Origin: Rubellimicrobium sp. CFH 75288 | Lineage (GTDB): Bacteria > Pseudomonadota > Alphaproteobacteria > Rhodobacterales > Rhodobacteraceae | Assembly: GCF_009904055.1 (NCBI RefSeq) | Contig: NZ_WYDP01000008.1 | Coordinates: forward strand, 1-64,000 | Direction: 5' to 3' | Length of the DNA stretch: 64,000 nt | Part shown: positions 39,245 to 49,137 of the stretch, piece by piece | Numbering within the stretch: position 1 is the stretch's first letter | Layout of the letters: each line of letters begins with the position of its first letter | Position numbers and translations under genes: made by a program | The notes under the pieces: generated by a model | Told to the model about the DNA's origin: nothing | The model's input: the letters and a program-made list of their open reading frames with translations, nothing else | Databases searched by the model: none

Positions 39245-40756
39245 TCACTCCGCCGCCTCCATGGGGGTGCGCGCGGTCACGGGAATGGCGTTGGCCGCCT
39301 TGTCCGACAGGGCCTTGTCCGCGGCCCGGACGCCCGCCTCGTAGTCCGGATGGACCTTGCGCAGCACGGCGAGCCAGCGTTCCTTGACCTTCTCCGAGCA
39401 GGGATGGAAGGCCGCGGCCATGTTCCGGTGCAGCCGCTCGCGCTCGGCCTCGGAGAGGACCTCCTTGTAGAGCTTGCGGGGCTGGACATAGTCGATGTCC
39501 TCCTCCGCCTGGACCCACTTGCCGATCTCGCCCGAGACCCGCAGCGGCGGCTCGGCCACGGTGGGGTCGGCCACGGGGCCGCCGTACTGGTTGGGTTCGT
39601 AATAGGCGTCCGGGTTGCCGAAATCGTTCGAGAAGAACCGCATCGGCCCGTCCTTGTGGTAGTGGGCGACCTTTGCCGCCTTGGGGGCGTTGGGCGGCAA
39701 CGCCTCGTAATGGGTGCCCAGCCGGTAGCGATGCGCATCCGCATAGGAGAACACCCGCGCCTGCAGCATCTTGTCGGGCGAGAAGCCGATGCCGGGGATG
39801 CGGTTCGATGGCGAATAGGCCGCGTTCTCAACCATCTGGAAGTAGTTCTGGGGGTTGCGGTCGAAGGTCAGCATCCCCACCGGGATCAGCGGAAAGTCCC
39901 CGTGCGGCCAGACCTTGGTCAGGTCGAAGGGGTTGAACGGCATCTCCTCGGCCTGCGCCTCGGGCATGACCTGGATGTTCAGCTCCCAGCGCGGATAGTC
40001 GCCGCGCTCGATGGCGTTGAACAGGTCCTCCTGGAAGGATTCGCGCGTCTTGCCGATCAGCGCCTCGGCCTCCTCGTTGGTCCAGTTGAGGATGGGCTGC
40101 TGGCAGCGGAAGTGGAACTTGACCCAGAACCGCTCGCCGTCGGCGTTCCACATCGAATAGGTGTGCGAGCCGTAGCCGTGCATGTGCATCGGGTTGCGGG
40201 GGATGCCCCGGTCCGACATCAGGATCGTCACCTGATGCACCGATTCGGGCTGGGCGGCCCAGAAGTCGAACATCGCCTCGGGGCTGCGCAGGTTCGTCTT
40301 GGGGTGGCGCTTCTGGGTGCGGATGAAGTCGGGGAACTTCATCGGGTCGCGCACGAAGAAGATGGGCGTGTTGTTGCCCACGAGGTCCCAGTTGCCCTCC
40401 TCCGTGTAGAACTTGACCGAGAAGCCGCGCACGTCGCGCTCGGCATCCGCGGCGCCCAGCTCGCCCGCCACGGTGGACCAGCGGCTCAGGATCTCGCAGG
40501 TGTTGCCCACGCGCGAGAAGAGCTTGGCGCAGGTGTAGCGGCTGATGTCGTGCGTCACCTCGAAGGTGCCCTGCGCGCCCCAGCCCTTGGCATGCACGAC
40601 GCGCTCCGGGATGCGTTCGCGGTTCTGGTGGGCCAGCTTCTCGATCAGCTGGTAATCGTCGAGCATCAGCGGCCCGCGGGGTCCCGCACTTTTGGACGTG
40701 TCGTTGTGCGACACCGGCGCGCCCGCGGTGGTCGTCAGGCGAGGTCTGTCGGTCAT
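39245..40756 (-). CDS. katA: Catalase (monofunctional haem, small-subunit clade)
   Basis: 503-residue haem enzyme that dismutates hydrogen peroxide. The active-site His lies in [19 protein letters not shown], the distal Asn in [11 protein letters not shown], and the haem-ligand Tyr in [16 protein letters not shown] start at [10 protein letters not shown], preceded by GGAGGGAG; an upstream extension of ten residues lacks a site. The short length fits clade 3. It is divergent from oxyR across 92 bases, a standard peroxide-response pair. Confidence 0.97.
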   Translation of the reverse strand: MTDRPRLTTTAGAPVSHNDTSKSAGPRGPLMLDDYQLIEKLAHQNRERIPERVVHAKGWGAQGTFEVTHDISRYTCAKLFSRVGNTCEILSRWSTVAGELGAADAERDVRGFSVKFYTEEGNWDLVGNNTPIFFVRDPMKFPDFIRTQKRHPKTNLRSPEAMFDFWAAQPESVHQVTILMSDRGIPRNPMHMHGYGSHTYSMWNADGERFWVKFHFRCQQPILNWTNEEAEALIGKTRESFQEDLFNAIERGDYPRWELNIQVMPEAQAEEMPFNPFDLTKVWPHGDFPLIPVGMLTFDRNPQNYFQMVENAAYSPSNRIPGIGFSPDKMLQARVFSYADAHRYRLGTHYEALPPNAPKAAKVAHYHKDGPMRFFSNDFGNPDAYYEPNQYGGPVADPTVAEPPLRVSGEIGKWVQAEEDIDYVQPRKLYKEVLSEAERERLHRNMAAAFHPCSEKVKERWLAVLRKVHPDYEAGVRAADKALSDKAANAIPVTARTPMEAAE

Positions 40757-40799
40757 GGCGTCTCCCTCCGAATCGCGTGCGCGCACCTTGGCAGAGACG

Positions 40800-40812
40800 T
40801 GGAATCATTCCA
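40800..40812. promoter_or_regulatory. OxyR operator candidate between katA and oxyR
   Basis: TGGAATCATTCCA is a perfect 13-base palindrome with the LysR-type T-N11-A form. It is centred in the 92-base divergent gap (43 bases from katA, 36 from oxyR), where one OxyR tetramer could control both promoters. Confidence 0.65.
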
Positions 40813-40848
40813 AATAGGATCGGGCAGACTGCCCCATAAGGCAGGCTG

Positions 40849-41781
40849 ATGGGAAGGATGGCCGTCACGCTGCGACATCTGCGCTATCTCGTTGCGCTGG
40901 CGGAAACCGGCGGCTTTGGCGCCGCCGCTCGCGCCGTGCATGTCACCCAGCCCGCCCTCTCCCAGCAGATCGCCGAGCTGGAGCGCCTGCTCGGCGTCCG
41001 GCTGGTGGACCGTCTGCCGCGCGGCTCCCGCCTGACCCGCGCAGGCGAGGCGGTGCTGCGCCGCGCCCGCGGCGTCCTGGCCGGCATCGCCGATCTCGAG
41101 GCGCTGGCGCGCGAGGCGGACGGCCTCAGCGGCCGCATCCTCCTCGGGATGATTCCGACGGTCGCCCCCTATCTTCTGCCCGACCTGCTCGAGCGCCTCG
41201 CCGCCCATCCGATCGAGCTGCGCCTGCGCGAGGCGCAGACGGCCGACCTCCTTCAGGCGGTCGAGGCGGGCGCCCTCGACGCCGCCGTGGTCGCGAGCCC
41301 GGTCAGGGGCCCGCTCGCGGCCCTGCCGCTGGGCGAGGACCGCTTCGTCCTGGCGGCGCCGCCCGGCCGCCTCGCCGCGCTGCAGGCCGAACGCCTGCGC
41401 CCCTCCGCCATCGCCGGAGAGCCGCTCCTGCTGCTGGACGAGGGACACTGCCTGGCCGACCAGGCCCTGGAGGTGTGCGGGCTGCGGTCGCGTCCGCCGG
41501 CCGATCTGGGCGCCTCCTCGCTCGGCACGCTCTGCGGCCTGGTGGCAGGGGGCTATGGCCTGACGCTCCTGCCCGAGATCGCGGTTCCCACCGAGGCCCG
41601 CGCGGGCCTGTGCCTTGCGCGGTTCGCCGCACCCGAGCCCGCGCGCACGCTCTGCCTCGCGGTGCGGGACGGAGCGGGGCGGTGGGCTGCCGATCTGGCC
41701 ACGCGGCTGACCGAGGCGCTGGAGGCGCGCCGGAGCCGGGCGAGGGCTCAGATCGCCGAGGCCACGAGCCAGGCGGTATAG
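40849..41781 (+). CDS. oxyR: Peroxide-sensing LysR regulator OxyR
   Basis: 310 residues. The winged HTH is [20 protein letters not shown] and [14 protein letters not shown]. The effector domain contains [19 protein letters not shown], where the two Cys are spaced as in E. coli OxyR C199/C208. It should be oxidised by hydrogen peroxide and activate katA. MGRMAVTL or MAVTL (three codons later) could be the start. Its last 34 bases overlap the convergent exchanger gene. Confidence 0.94.
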   Translation: MGRMAVTLRHLRYLVALAETGGFGAAARAVHVTQPALSQQIAELERLLGVRLVDRLPRGSRLTRAGEAVLRRARGVLAGIADLEALAREADGLSGRILLGMIPTVAPYLLPDLLERLAAHPIELRLREAQTADLLQAVEAGALDAAVVASPVRGPLAALPLGEDRFVLAAPPGRLAALQAERLRPSAIAGEPLLLLDEGHCLADQALEVCGLRSRPPADLGASSLGTLCGLVAGGYGLTLLPEIAVPTEARAGLCLARFAAPEPARTLCLAVRDGAGRWAADLATRLTEALEARRSRARAQIAEATSQAV

Positions 41782-42719
41782 GCGACGAAGCCCGCCAAGA
41801 GGACGCTGCCCTCCCACCGGTTGATGCGGGCCGGCCGCCCGCGGATGAGCGGCAGGGCCACGATCGTCAGCACGATGGTAAAGGCCACCATGACCACCAG
41901 ATCGCGCGAGAACGCCTCGGGCGGCAGGTCGAAGGGCTGCACCACGGTGGCGATCCCCACCACGGCCAGCGTGTTGAACAGGTTCGACCCGACGATGTTG
42001 CCGAAGGCGAGATCGTGCGCTCCGCGTCGCGCCGCGCCGATCGAGGAGGCCAGTTCCGGCAGGGACGTGCCCACCGCCACCACCGTGAGGCCGATCACCA
42101 GCTCGCTCAGGCCGATGCTGCGCGCCACGCCGACCGCGCCCCAGACCAGCGCGCGCGAGGCGAGCACCAGCACCACGAGCCACAGCACGGTCAGAAGGCC
42201 TGCGCGGGTCGCACTCATCGCCTCGGTGCCGGGAGGCAGCTCCTCGGCGATGGCATCCACCTGGCCCATGGAGCTGGCGACCTGCCAGCCGATCGTCAGC
42301 AGCAGCGCGAGCGCGAGCAGGCTGCCCTCGATCCGGCCCAGATGCAGGTTCCAGCTGAGCGCCACCGTCAGGGCCGTGGCGCCCACGAGCAGGGGGATCT
42401 CGCGCCGCACCGCCTCGGAGGCGACCATGATCGGGGCGATCAGGGCCGTGATTCCCAGGATCAGGCCGATATTCGCGACGTTGGACCCCCAGGCATTGCC
42501 GAGCGCCAGGGCCGGTGCGCCGTCCAGCGCGGCGAGCACCGAGACGGTGATCTCGGGCGCCGAGGTGCCGAAGCCCACCACGAGGATGCCGACCAGCAGG
42601 GGCGGCACCCCCAGCGCGCGGGACAGGCCGGCGGCGGCAATCACGAAGCGGTCGGCCGACAGCACCAGAACGACCAGACCCCCGGCGAGCGCGACGAGGG
42701 CAAGGGCAAGGCCCGACAT
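41748..42719 (-). CDS. CaCA-family Na+/Ca2+ exchanger (YrbG-like)
   Basis: 323-residue inner-membrane antiporter with two inverted repeats. The alpha-1 motif is [20 protein letters not shown] with [16 protein letters not shown]; the alpha-2 motif is [19 protein letters not shown] with [16 protein letters not shown]. Both carry the conserved acidic residue of the cation site. The ATG at MSGLALAL has AGGAGC upstream. It overlaps the 3' end of oxyR by 34 bases, convergent. Confidence 0.92.
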   Translation of the reverse strand: MSGLALALVALAGGLVVLVLSADRFVIAAAGLSRALGVPPLLVGILVVGFGTSAPEITVSVLAALDGAPALALGNAWGSNVANIGLILGITALIAPIMVASEAVRREIPLLVGATALTVALSWNLHLGRIEGSLLALALLLTIGWQVASSMGQVDAIAEELPPGTEAMSATRAGLLTVLWLVVLVLASRALVWGAVGVARSIGLSELVIGLTVVAVGTSLPELASSIGAARRGAHDLAFGNIVGSNLFNTLAVVGIATVVQPFDLPPEAFSRDLVVMVAFTIVLTIVALPLIRGRPARINRWEGSVLLAGFVAYTAWLVASAI

Positions 42720-42845
42720 GATGCGGCTCCTGTGGTGGGGCGCGTGGCTCCCGTGGTATGGGGTCGCAGCCCCGCGGCGGCAAGGGCCGCTGGGCAAGCG
42801 CGACCCGAGCGGCTAGATTGCGTGTCGCCCCTGCAGGAGCCTGCC

Positions 42846-43799
42846 GTGCGCGACCTCTCCGACCCCGCCGAGCGCCACCCCGAAAAGGCCCATCGGCCCG
42901 ACCAGCCCCAGCCGCGCAAGCCCGCCTGGATCCGCGTCAAGGCGCCGACCTCGGCCGGCTACCGCGCCACCGCCGCCGTCGTGCGCGAGCATCGCCTCGT
43001 CACGGTGTGCGAGGAGGCGGGCTGCCCCAATGTAGGCGAGTGCTGGGCGCAGGGCCATGCCACCATGATGATCATGGGCGAGATCTGCACCCGCGGCTGC
43101 ACCTTCTGCAACGTCGCCACGGGGCGGCCCGACGCGCTCGACCCGTTCGAGCCGGGGCGCGTGGCCGATGCGGTAGCCAGGCTCGGCCTGTCCCATGTCG
43201 TCGTCACCTCGGTGGATCGCGACGACCTGCCCGACGGCGGGGCCGAGCACTTCGCCACCACGATCCGCGCGATCCGCCGCCGCGCGCCCGGGACCACGGT
43301 CGAGGTGCTGGTCCCGGACTTCCTGCGCTGCGGGCCCGAGGCGCTCGAGACGGTGATCGCCGCGCGGCCCGACGTGTTCAACCACAACCTCGAGACGGTG
43401 CCGGGCCTCTATCCGACGGTGCGCCCCGGCGCGCGCTACTTCCACTCGCTCCGCCTGCTCCAGCGCGCCAAGGAGATGGACCCGGGCGTGTTCACCAAGT
43501 CCGGCATCATGGTCGGCCTGGGCGAGGACCGGCAGGCCGTGCTGCAGGTGATGGACGACATGCGCGCGGCCGACGTGGACTTCCTGACCATCGGCCAGTA
43601 CCTCCAGCCCACGCCCAAGCATCACCGCGTGGACCGCTTCGTGACGCCGGAGGAGTTCGCGGCCCTCGAGGCCGCTGCGCGGGGCAAGGGCTTCCTGATG
43701 GTCTCGGCCTCGCCGCTCACGCGGTCGAGCTATCACGCCGGAGAGGACTTCGCCCGCCTGCGCGAGGCGCGGCGCGCGCGCCTCGCGGCGGGCGGCTGA
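42846..43799 (+). CDS. lipA: Lipoyl synthase
   Basis: 317-residue radical-SAM enzyme that inserts two sulfurs into octanoyl groups on E2/H proteins. The auxiliary cluster Cys are in [14 protein letters not shown], and the radical-SAM triad is CTRGCTFC. The C-terminal RSSYHA contributes the auxiliary-cluster Ser. The start is a GTG with AGGAGC upstream. It supplies lipoate to the cell's own dehydrogenases; the AceE-like gene at 19456 has no visible lipoyl partner here. Confidence 0.98.
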   Translation: MRDLSDPAERHPEKAHRPDQPQPRKPAWIRVKAPTSAGYRATAAVVREHRLVTVCEEAGCPNVGECWAQGHATMMIMGEICTRGCTFCNVATGRPDALDPFEPGRVADAVARLGLSHVVVTSVDRDDLPDGGAEHFATTIRAIRRRAPGTTVEVLVPDFLRCGPEALETVIAARPDVFNHNLETVPGLYPTVRPGARYFHSLRLLQRAKEMDPGVFTKSGIMVGLGEDRQAVLQVMDDMRAADVDFLTIGQYLQPTPKHHRVDRFVTPEEFAALEAAARGKGFLMVSASPLTRSSYHAGEDFARLREARRARLAAGG

Positions 43800-43802
43800 C
43801 GC

Positions 43803-44705
43803 TCAGGGCGCGGGCGGGGCAACCGGCGGCACGGCCTTGAGATAGGCCGCGATGGCGCGCCGGTCCTCGTCGGTCATGCGCGAGGTGTTGGAGCGGATCA
43901 CCTCGGCCATCTCGCCGCCCGCGACGTCGAAGACGGGCGTGAAGCCCGACTGGAGGTAGAGCGCGATCTCCTCCTCGGTCCAGGTCAGGACTCCCGGGGT
44001 GATGTTGGGGATGCGGCCCGGACCGGAGGGATTCGGCGCCCCGCCGAGCCAGCGCGACCGGTCGAGCGCGCCCAGCGCGTTGCGCGGCGTGTGGCATTCC
44101 CCGCAATGGGCGAGCGCCTCCACAAGGTAGCGGCCACGCTCCACCGCCGGTTCAAGATCGCCCTGCAACACGAAGTCATCGCGCAGGAAAAGCGCCTTCC
44201 ACAGCCCGATCCCACGGCGGATGTTGAAGGGAAAGCCGACCTCGTGGGGGCGGTTCGGCGCGTCGCTCTCCGGCAGGGTGCGCAGAAAGGCGGCGATGTC
44301 GGCCACGTCCTGGACAGCCGCCAGCCGGTAGGCCGGATACGGAAAGGCCGGGTAGTAATGCGCCCCGAGCGGCGAGACACCCCGCATCGTCGCCTGGATG
44401 ATCTCGGCATCCGTCCAGTCGCCGATCCCCTGCGGGGAGGGCGAGATGTTGGGCGCATGGAACGTCCCGAACTCGGACAGGAAGGCCCGCCCGCCGGAGA
44501 GGACCGGGGGACCCTCGCCCCCCTGGTCGTCCGGCGCCCGATGGCACGATTCGCAGCCGGCCATCGCGAAGAGGGCGGCGCCGCGTTCGGCGTCGCCCGT
44601 CACTCCGGCCAGGGCCGCGGCGGGAAGGGGATCGGGTGCGCTGACCCACCAGCCGGCGGCCCCCAGCAGGGCAGCCGCGACGAGAAGGGTCAGCGTGACG
44701 CGCAT
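43803..44705 (-). CDS. Dihaem c-type cytochrome
   Basis: 300 residues with an N-terminal anchor or signal (VTLTLLVAAALLGAAGWWV) and two class I haem c sites, CESCH near residue 51 and CGECH near 201. Met ligand candidates follow each. The arrangement resembles the cytochrome subunits of periplasmic alcohol, aldehyde or sugar dehydrogenases, but no catalytic subunit is adjacent. It lies three bases downstream of a cytochrome c'-type gene. Confidence 0.9.
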   Translation of the reverse strand: MRVTLTLLVAAALLGAAGWWVSAPDPLPAAALAGVTGDAERGAALFAMAGCESCHRAPDDQGGEGPPVLSGGRAFLSEFGTFHAPNISPSPQGIGDWTDAEIIQATMRGVSPLGAHYYPAFPYPAYRLAAVQDVADIAAFLRTLPESDAPNRPHEVGFPFNIRRGIGLWKALFLRDDFVLQGDLEPAVERGRYLVEALAHCGECHTPRNALGALDRSRWLGGAPNPSGPGRIPNITPGVLTWTEEEIALYLQSGFTPVFDVAGGEMAEVIRSNTSRMTDEDRRAIAAYLKAVPPVAPPAP

Positions 44706-44708
44706 GCG

Positions 44709-45185
44709 CTAGTTCTGGGCGCGGTAGGGCTGGTGGCATGCCCCGCAGGCCTGACCCAGCGCGCCGACCGCCGCCTGCAGCGAGGCGAGATCCGTGCCGG
44801 CTGCCTCGCGCAGCTGCGAGGCGACATCCGCCAGCGCCTCCTGTTTGGCCATGAAGTCGTCCATGTTCTCCCAGATGGCGGGCAGGGCGGCGCTGCCCTC
44901 GATCTCGCCCTGGGCGGTGCCCGGGGGCCAGTAATGCGTCTGGTCGATCATGGAGAGGTGGTAGATGTTGTCGGCGGCGACCTGCGCCGCGGCTGCGTCG
45001 TACTCGCGGGCACCCTGCGCCATGGGGCCCAGCACCCCGAGCATGGCCGCGTAGTTCTTCATGTGCCCCTGCCGGATGGCGAGGGCGGTCTGTTCCGGGC
45101 TCGGCTGGGCGCCGGCGGAGGTCGCGACGATCGCACCCGCCAGGCAGGCGAGCGCGTAGCGGGTCAGGGCAGTGCGGACGGGCAT
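44709..45185 (-). CDS. Cytochrome c'-type (c556) protein
   Basis: 158 residues. A signal peptide ends GAIVATSAGA, followed by a four-helix-bundle sequence (RQGHMKNYAAMLGVLGPMAQ). The C-terminal haem c site is CGACHQPYR, as in class II cytochromes c. These are soluble periplasmic haem proteins that bind NO or carry electrons. It starts the two-gene cytochrome operon. Confidence 0.9.
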   Translation of the reverse strand: MPVRTALTRYALACLAGAIVATSAGAQPSPEQTALAIRQGHMKNYAAMLGVLGPMAQGAREYDAAAAQVAADNIYHLSMIDQTHYWPPGTAQGEIEGSAALPAIWENMDDFMAKQEALADVASQLREAAGTDLASLQAAVGALGQACGACHQPYRAQN

Positions 45186-45309
45186 GGCCGACTCCTTGGC
45201 AAGGCGTGCACGGCCCGAAGCTACCCGCCTCACGCGTCGCCGCGCCAGCCCGAACTTCGCACGATCGCGGTGTGCGGCTTCGGGCGGGCAGACAAATGCC
45301 CAAAGCAGA

Positions 45310-45344
45310 ACAGGCATGCCGCGTCTGCACGCAGGCATGCCTGT
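45310..45344 (-). terminator. Strong hairpin, probable terminator of glsB
   Basis: ACAGGCATGCC pairs perfectly with GGCATGCCTGT over 11 bp, with an inner GCGT/ACGC stem and a CTGC loop. It lies 29 bases past the glsB stop. On the minus strand it is followed by a T-rich stretch (TCTGCTTTGGGCATTTG), a loose intrinsic-terminator shape. Confidence 0.6.
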
Positions 45345-45373
45345 CCGAGGTGACGGGAAGCGGACGGACCGCG

Positions 45374-45634
45374 TCAGCGGACCGGGCGACCCCTCACGGC
45401 GTTCACGATCGCGAGCAGGATCACCGCGCCGATGACGGCGACGATGATGCTGCCGATCCAGCCCCCGGTGCCGGGCGTGCCGAACAGCAGACCGAACAGC
45501 CAGCCGCCGATGACCGCGCCGAGGATGCCGATCACGATGTTCATCAGCAGGCTGTCGTCGCGGCCCATGATCTTCTCCGCGATCCAGCCCGCGATCGCAC
45601 CCACGATGAGCCAGCCGATGATCGAACCAATCAT
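45374..45634 (-). CDS. GlsB/YeaQ/YmgE-family small membrane protein
   Basis: 86 residues and three membrane helices, with glycine-zipper spacing (IIGWLIVGAIAGWIAEKIMG, then GILGAVIGGWLFGLLFG). The family was named transglycosylase-associated and is commonly stress-induced; its activity is unknown. AGAAGG precedes the ATG. An EcfG-like promoter with one mismatch lies upstream, parallel to the PRC-barrel gene at 3919. Confidence 0.9.
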   Translation of the reverse strand: MIGSIIGWLIVGAIAGWIAEKIMGRDDSLLMNIVIGILGAVIGGWLFGLLFGTPGTGGWIGSIIVAVIGAVILLAIVNAVRGRPVR

Positions 45635-45683
45635 GGTCGTTTTCCTTCTGTTGCGCCGTCCGTGCCGCCGGCGGCGCCACGTT

Positions 45684-45708
45684 AACGCAGAAGGGCGCGG
45701 TTCGATCC
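45684..45708 (-). promoter_or_regulatory. EcfG-like promoter candidate of the GlsB/YeaQ gene
   Basis: On the minus strand: GGATC, 16 bases, CGTT, one mismatch from GGAAC-N16-CGTT, ending 49 bases before the start codon. Weak alone, but it matches the spacing of the perfect site at 4316. Confidence 0.35.
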
Positions 45709-45761
45709 CTGTTCGGGCAGGGCCCTGCGCAAGTGTGGCCCTCAGGACGCAACCGGAACGG

Positions 45762-45929
45762 TCAGGGGCGCAGGCGCTGGGGCCTGAGCGCGTCTGGCCA
45801 GCCCCAGAGCGCGTCGATGACCCCGAAGGCGAGCACGACCAGGACGATTCCCAGCACGACCCAGGCCCGGCGCCCCCGGGGCGGGTTGCGGGCCAAGAGG
45901 GCCAGCCGCAGGAACAGGTTCGGACCCAC
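45762..45929 (-). CDS. 55-residue single-pass membrane protein downstream of hpt
   Basis: Starts at a GTG two bases after the hpt stop and reads VGPNLFLRLALLARNPPRGR, then a helix (VVLGIVLVVLAFGVIDALW) and a short basic tail. The ARNPP lead plus one helix resembles a short protein I recall in this position in other Rhodobacterales. Function unknown. It is too short for most gene finders and is probably co-transcribed with hpt. Confidence 0.65.
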   Translation of the reverse strand: MGPNLFLRLALLARNPPRGRRAWVVLGIVLVVLAFGVIDALWGWPDALRPQRLRP

Positions 45930-45931
45930 GC

Positions 45932-46480
45932 TCAGCCATCCTCGTCCGTGAACCGCACCTTGCCGATATAGGGCAGGTTGCGGTTGCGCTGCGCATAGTC
46001 GATCCCGTAGCCCACCACGAACTCGTCGGGGATGGAAAAGCCGATCCAGTCGGCGCGGAAATCCACCTCGCGGCGCGACGGCTTGTCGAGCAGGGCGATG
46101 GTCCGCAGCCGCCGCGGCCGGCGCGAGGCGAGAAACCGCGTCACGTGATGGAGCGTGTGGCCCGTATCCACGATGTCCTCGACCAGCAGGACGTCCTGTC
46201 CCTCGATCGCGGCGCGCAGGTCCTTGAGGATGCGCACCTCGCGCGAGGACACGGTGCTGTCGCCGTAGGAGGAGGCCTCGATGAAGTCCACCTCCACCGG
46301 CAGGTCGATCTCGCGGACGAGATCGGCGATGAACACGAACGAGCCGCGCAGCAGACCCACGACGACCAGCTTGTCCGTCCCCGCGAATTCCGCCTCGATC
46401 TCGCGCGCGAGCGCCTCGATCCGGGCGGCGATCGACTTGGCGCTGATGAGCTGGTCGATGACGTAGGGGCGTGGGGGCAT
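45932..46480 (-). CDS. hpt: Hypoxanthine phosphoribosyltransferase
   Basis: 182-residue purine-salvage enzyme making IMP or GMP from PRPP. The PRPP-binding motif is [14 protein letters not shown], with [15 protein letters not shown] upstream and the base-binding region [20 protein letters not shown]. Typical length. It is first in a two-gene minus-strand unit with the small membrane protein. Confidence 0.96.
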   Translation of the reverse strand: MPPRPYVIDQLISAKSIAARIEALAREIEAEFAGTDKLVVVGLLRGSFVFIADLVREIDLPVEVDFIEASSYGDSTVSSREVRILKDLRAAIEGQDVLLVEDIVDTGHTLHHVTRFLASRRPRRLRTIALLDKPSRREVDFRADWIGFSIPDEFVVGYGIDYAQRNRNLPYIGKVRFTDEDG

Positions 46481-46611
46481 GAGGGCACCTCGCCGGGACG
46501 GGCGCGCCCTCTGTGCCGCCGGGCGGCCGCCGGCGCAAGACCCCGGAGACCGGGCCCTTGATCTTCACGTTGCGGGGGGCGACATGGGGCGGACCTGACG
46601 CGGATGCGACG

Positions 46612-47070
46612 ATGACCAGACATGCGGAGACCCGGGTGCTGCCCTACAGCGCCCAGCAGATGTACGATCTTGTGGCCGATGTCCGGTCCTATCCCGAGTT
46701 CCTGCCCTGGACCGCGGGCGCACGCATCCGGTCGGAGGAGGATCGCGGCGACCACCGCGAGATGCTGGCCGACCTCGTCGTGTCCTTCAAGCTGTTCCGG
46801 GAAAGCTTTCTCAGCCGGGTGCGCCTGTTTCCCGACGACAAGCGGATCGAGACGGAATACATCGAGGGGCCGTTCAAGCGGATGCAGAGCGTCTGGCGGT
46901 TCCGCGATGTGCCGGGCGGGGTGGAGGTCTCGTTCTTCACCGATTTCGAGTTCCGCAACAAGCTGTTGCAGCGCACGGCAGGGCTATTCTTCCACCAGGC
47001 GATGCAGACGATCGTGCGCGCATTCGAGAAGAGGGCGGCCCAGCTCTACGGCGTTCCCTCCACCGCCTGA
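46612..47070 (+). CDS. RatA/Coq10-family START-domain protein
   Basis: 152 residues with a polyketide-cyclase/START fold (ETRVLPYSAQQMYDLVADV, YPEFLPWTAGA, EYIEGPFKRMQSVW, FEFRNKLLQRTAGLFFHQAM). Alphaproteobacterial members are thought to bind ubiquinone or its precursors (Coq10 function); the RatA toxin name comes from E. coli. The ATG at MTRHAETRVL is the family-typical start. The 3' end overlaps cinA by 25 bases, convergent. Confidence 0.92.
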   Translation: MTRHAETRVLPYSAQQMYDLVADVRSYPEFLPWTAGARIRSEEDRGDHREMLADLVVSFKLFRESFLSRVRLFPDDKRIETEYIEGPFKRMQSVWRFRDVPGGVEVSFFTDFEFRNKLLQRTAGLFFHQAMQTIVRAFEKRAAQLYGVPSTA

Positions 47071-47525
47071 CGGAGCAGGTCGAGCGCGTGGGCCACGCTC
47101 GCCATGCGCACGGCCTCGCGCCCTCTGGGGCCGAACTCGACCGTGTGCGCCCGGGGCGGCTCCCCATGGCGGGCGACCGCAAAGCAGACCCGCCCCTCGG
47201 GCTTGCGGGCCGAGGCGCCGGGCCCTGCGACGCCCGTGATCGCCACGGCCACCTGCGCCTCGGACCGGGCGAGGGCACCCGCCGCCATCTCGGCCGCGAC
47301 GGGCTCGGAGACGGCGCCATGCCGCGCCAGCGTCTCCTCGGCCACGCCGAGCAGGTCGCGCTTGGCCGCGTTGGAATAGGTCACGAAGCCCCGATCGAAG
47401 ACGTCGGATGCGCCGGGGGGCGCAGTGATCGCCCCGGCCAGAAGGCCGCCCGTGCAGCTCTCGGCCACCGCGATGCGCCAGCCCCGCGCCCTCGCGGCGG
47501 CCAGAAGCGCCTCGGCCGGGCTCAT
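47046..47525 (-). CDS. CinA C-terminal domain protein (nicotinamide-nucleotide amidohydrolase)
   Basis: 159 residues. PncC/CinA-C motifs include VAESCTGGLLAGAITAPPGA, FVTYSNAAKRDLLGV, VAVAITGVAGPGA and KPEGRVCFAVA. It should deamidate NMN to nicotinate mononucleotide in pyridine-nucleotide recycling. Its ATG overlaps the pgpA stop by four bases, so the unit ispDF-pgpA-cinA is coupled throughout. Confidence 0.93.
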   Translation of the reverse strand: MSPAEALLAAARARGWRIAVAESCTGGLLAGAITAPPGASDVFDRGFVTYSNAAKRDLLGVAEETLARHGAVSEPVAAEMAAGALARSEAQVAVAITGVAGPGASARKPEGRVCFAVARHGEPPRAHTVEFGPRGREAVRMASVAHALDLLRQAVEGTP

Positions 47526-48013
47526 CGCATCAGCCCCAGATGGGCGAGCGCCGCGAGTGCGACCACGCCCAGCGCGGCCAGCAGCCCCGCCGCCAGATCG
47601 TCGAGCATCACCCCCCCTGCGCCCGGCTGGCGCTCGCCCCGGCCGACGATCCACGGCTTCCAGATGTCGAACAGCCGGAACAGGACGAAGCCCGCCACCC
47701 AGGCCGGCCAGAGGCGCAGCGGCTCCACCCCCATCAGGGCCGAGCCGAGCGCGGCTGGCAGCAGCGCGACCCATTGCCCCGCCACCTCGTCCACCACGAT
47801 CCAGGGCGGATCGGCTTCGGCCGTCAGGCGGAGCGTGTCGGCAACCGCGAACCAGCCCACTGGCACGAGCAGCGCCAGGGCCGCGACGAAGAGCCAGACT
47901 CCCCCGATCCCGAGCAGCGCCCAGGCCAGCAGGACGGCCAGGGCCGACCCCCAGGTGCCGGGGGCAGGTCGCAGGAAGCCCACCCCGAGGCCGGAGGCGA
48001 TCAGCCGGCTCAT
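47522..48013 (-). CDS. pgpA: Phosphatidylglycerophosphatase A
   Basis: 163-residue membrane phosphatase converting PGP to phosphatidylglycerol. Motifs are [15 protein letters not shown] near the N-terminus, [13 protein letters not shown], and [10 protein letters not shown] with [12 protein letters not shown]. Several helices lie between. It overlaps both neighbours by ATGA junctions. Confidence 0.95.
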   Translation of the reverse strand: MSRLIASGLGVGFLRPAPGTWGSALAVLLAWALLGIGGVWLFVAALALLVPVGWFAVADTLRLTAEADPPWIVVDEVAGQWVALLPAALGSALMGVEPLRLWPAWVAGFVLFRLFDIWKPWIVGRGERQPGAGGVMLDDLAAGLLAALGVVALAALAHLGLMR

Positions 48014-49137
48014 CGCCGGACCAGGGTTGCGGTGGCCAAGGCTGCGATGCCCTCGCCACGGCCCGTGAAGCCCAGCCGCTCGGACGTGGTGGCCTTGATG
48101 CTGACCCGACCCTCCCCGACTCCCAGCGCATCGGCGATCGTGCGGCGCATGGCGGGCACATGCGCGCCGATACGCGGCGCCTCACAGACCAGCGTGACGT
48201 CGCAATGTTCGACCGAAAAACCTCTTTCGTCGCACATCGCCTTGGCATGTCTCAGGAATGTGAGGCTGTCCTCGCCTTTCCATCGCGGGTCAGAGGGCGG
48301 AAAGTGCTGGCCGATGTCGCCGCAGCCCAGCGCGCCCAGCAGCGCATCCGTCAGGGCATGAAGCCCCACATCTCCGTCCGAATGGGCAACCAGGCCGCGG
48401 TCGTGGGGGATGCGGACGCCGCAGAGCGTGACGTGTCCGCCCGGTCCGAAGGCATGCACGTCATAGCCGTTGCCGACCCGTATCTCCATCCGCCGCTCCA
48501 GGATGCGCGCGGCCCGTTCCAGATCGCCGGGCCGCGTGATCTTCAGGTTGTCCTCCTCTCCGGGCACGATGGCGACCCGGAGCCCGGCCCGCAAAGCCAC
48601 CTCCACGTCGTCGGCCGCCTCGCCGCCATGGGCCCGGTGCGCGGCGAGGATCGGGGCGAAGCGGAAGCCCTGCGGGGTCTGCGCGCGCCACAGGCCGTCG
48701 CGCGGCAGGGCGGCCTCGACCGCGTCATCGCCGCGCCAGAGCGCATCGGTCAGGGGCAGGGCGGGGGCGGCACCCTCGTGGGTCCCGAGCGCTTCGGCCA
48801 CGCGACGCACCAGCGCCGCGCTCGCGCAGGGCCGGGCGGCGTCGTGGATCAGCACGCCGTCGGGCGGCGCGGGGGCCAGCGCCTCGAGCCCGGCCAGCAC
48901 GCTGCGGGCCCGTGTCGCGCCTCCGGGAACGAGGCTCACCCCCTCGCCGGCCAGCGGAGCGGCTTCGGCGGCGTCTTCTGGGTGATGGACGACCACCAGC
49001 CGCCGGATGCCCCCCGCCCGCAGCGCGGCAGCGGCATGGTCTGCAACCCGGCGGCCGGCGACGGAGCGCCATTGCTTGGGCGGTCCGCCATGCCGCTCGC
49101 CGCGGCCGCCTGCCACGATGATCCCGGCCAGATTCAT
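48010..49137 (-). CDS. ispDF: Bifunctional IspD/IspF enzyme
   Basis: 375-residue fusion for two MEP-pathway steps. IspD (1-225): [44 protein letters not shown]. IspF (226-375): [20 protein letters not shown] with the metal-binding Dx[19 protein letters not shown], and [18 protein letters not shown]. Fusion is normal in alphaproteobacteria. AGGAGAGG precedes the ATG. Its start codon overlaps the stop of a Cys-rich micro-ORF. Confidence 0.96.
   Translation of the reverse strand: MNLAGIIVAGGRGERHGGPPKQWRSVAGRRVADHAAAALRAGGIRRLVVVHHPEDAAEAAPLAGEGVSLVPGGATRARSVLAGLEALAPAPPDGVLIHDAARPCASAALVRRVAEALGTHEGAAPALPLTDALWRGDDAVEAALPRDGLWRAQTPQGFRFAPILAAHRAHGGEAADDVEVALRAGLRVAIVPGEEDNLKITRPGDLERAARILERRMEIRVGNGYDVHAFGPGGHVTLCGVRIPHDRGLVAHSDGDVGLHALTDALLGALGCGDIGQHFPPSDPRWKGEDSLTFLRHAKAMCDERGFSVEHCDVTLVCEAPRIGAHVPAMRRTIADALGVGEGRVSIKATTSERLGFTGRGEGIAALATATLVRR

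Noticed and set aside
45742-45996. Alternative 84-codon frame over the small membrane protein
   Set aside because: Pro/Arg-rich with no helix. The frame at 45762-45929 has a clean membrane helix and abuts hpt.
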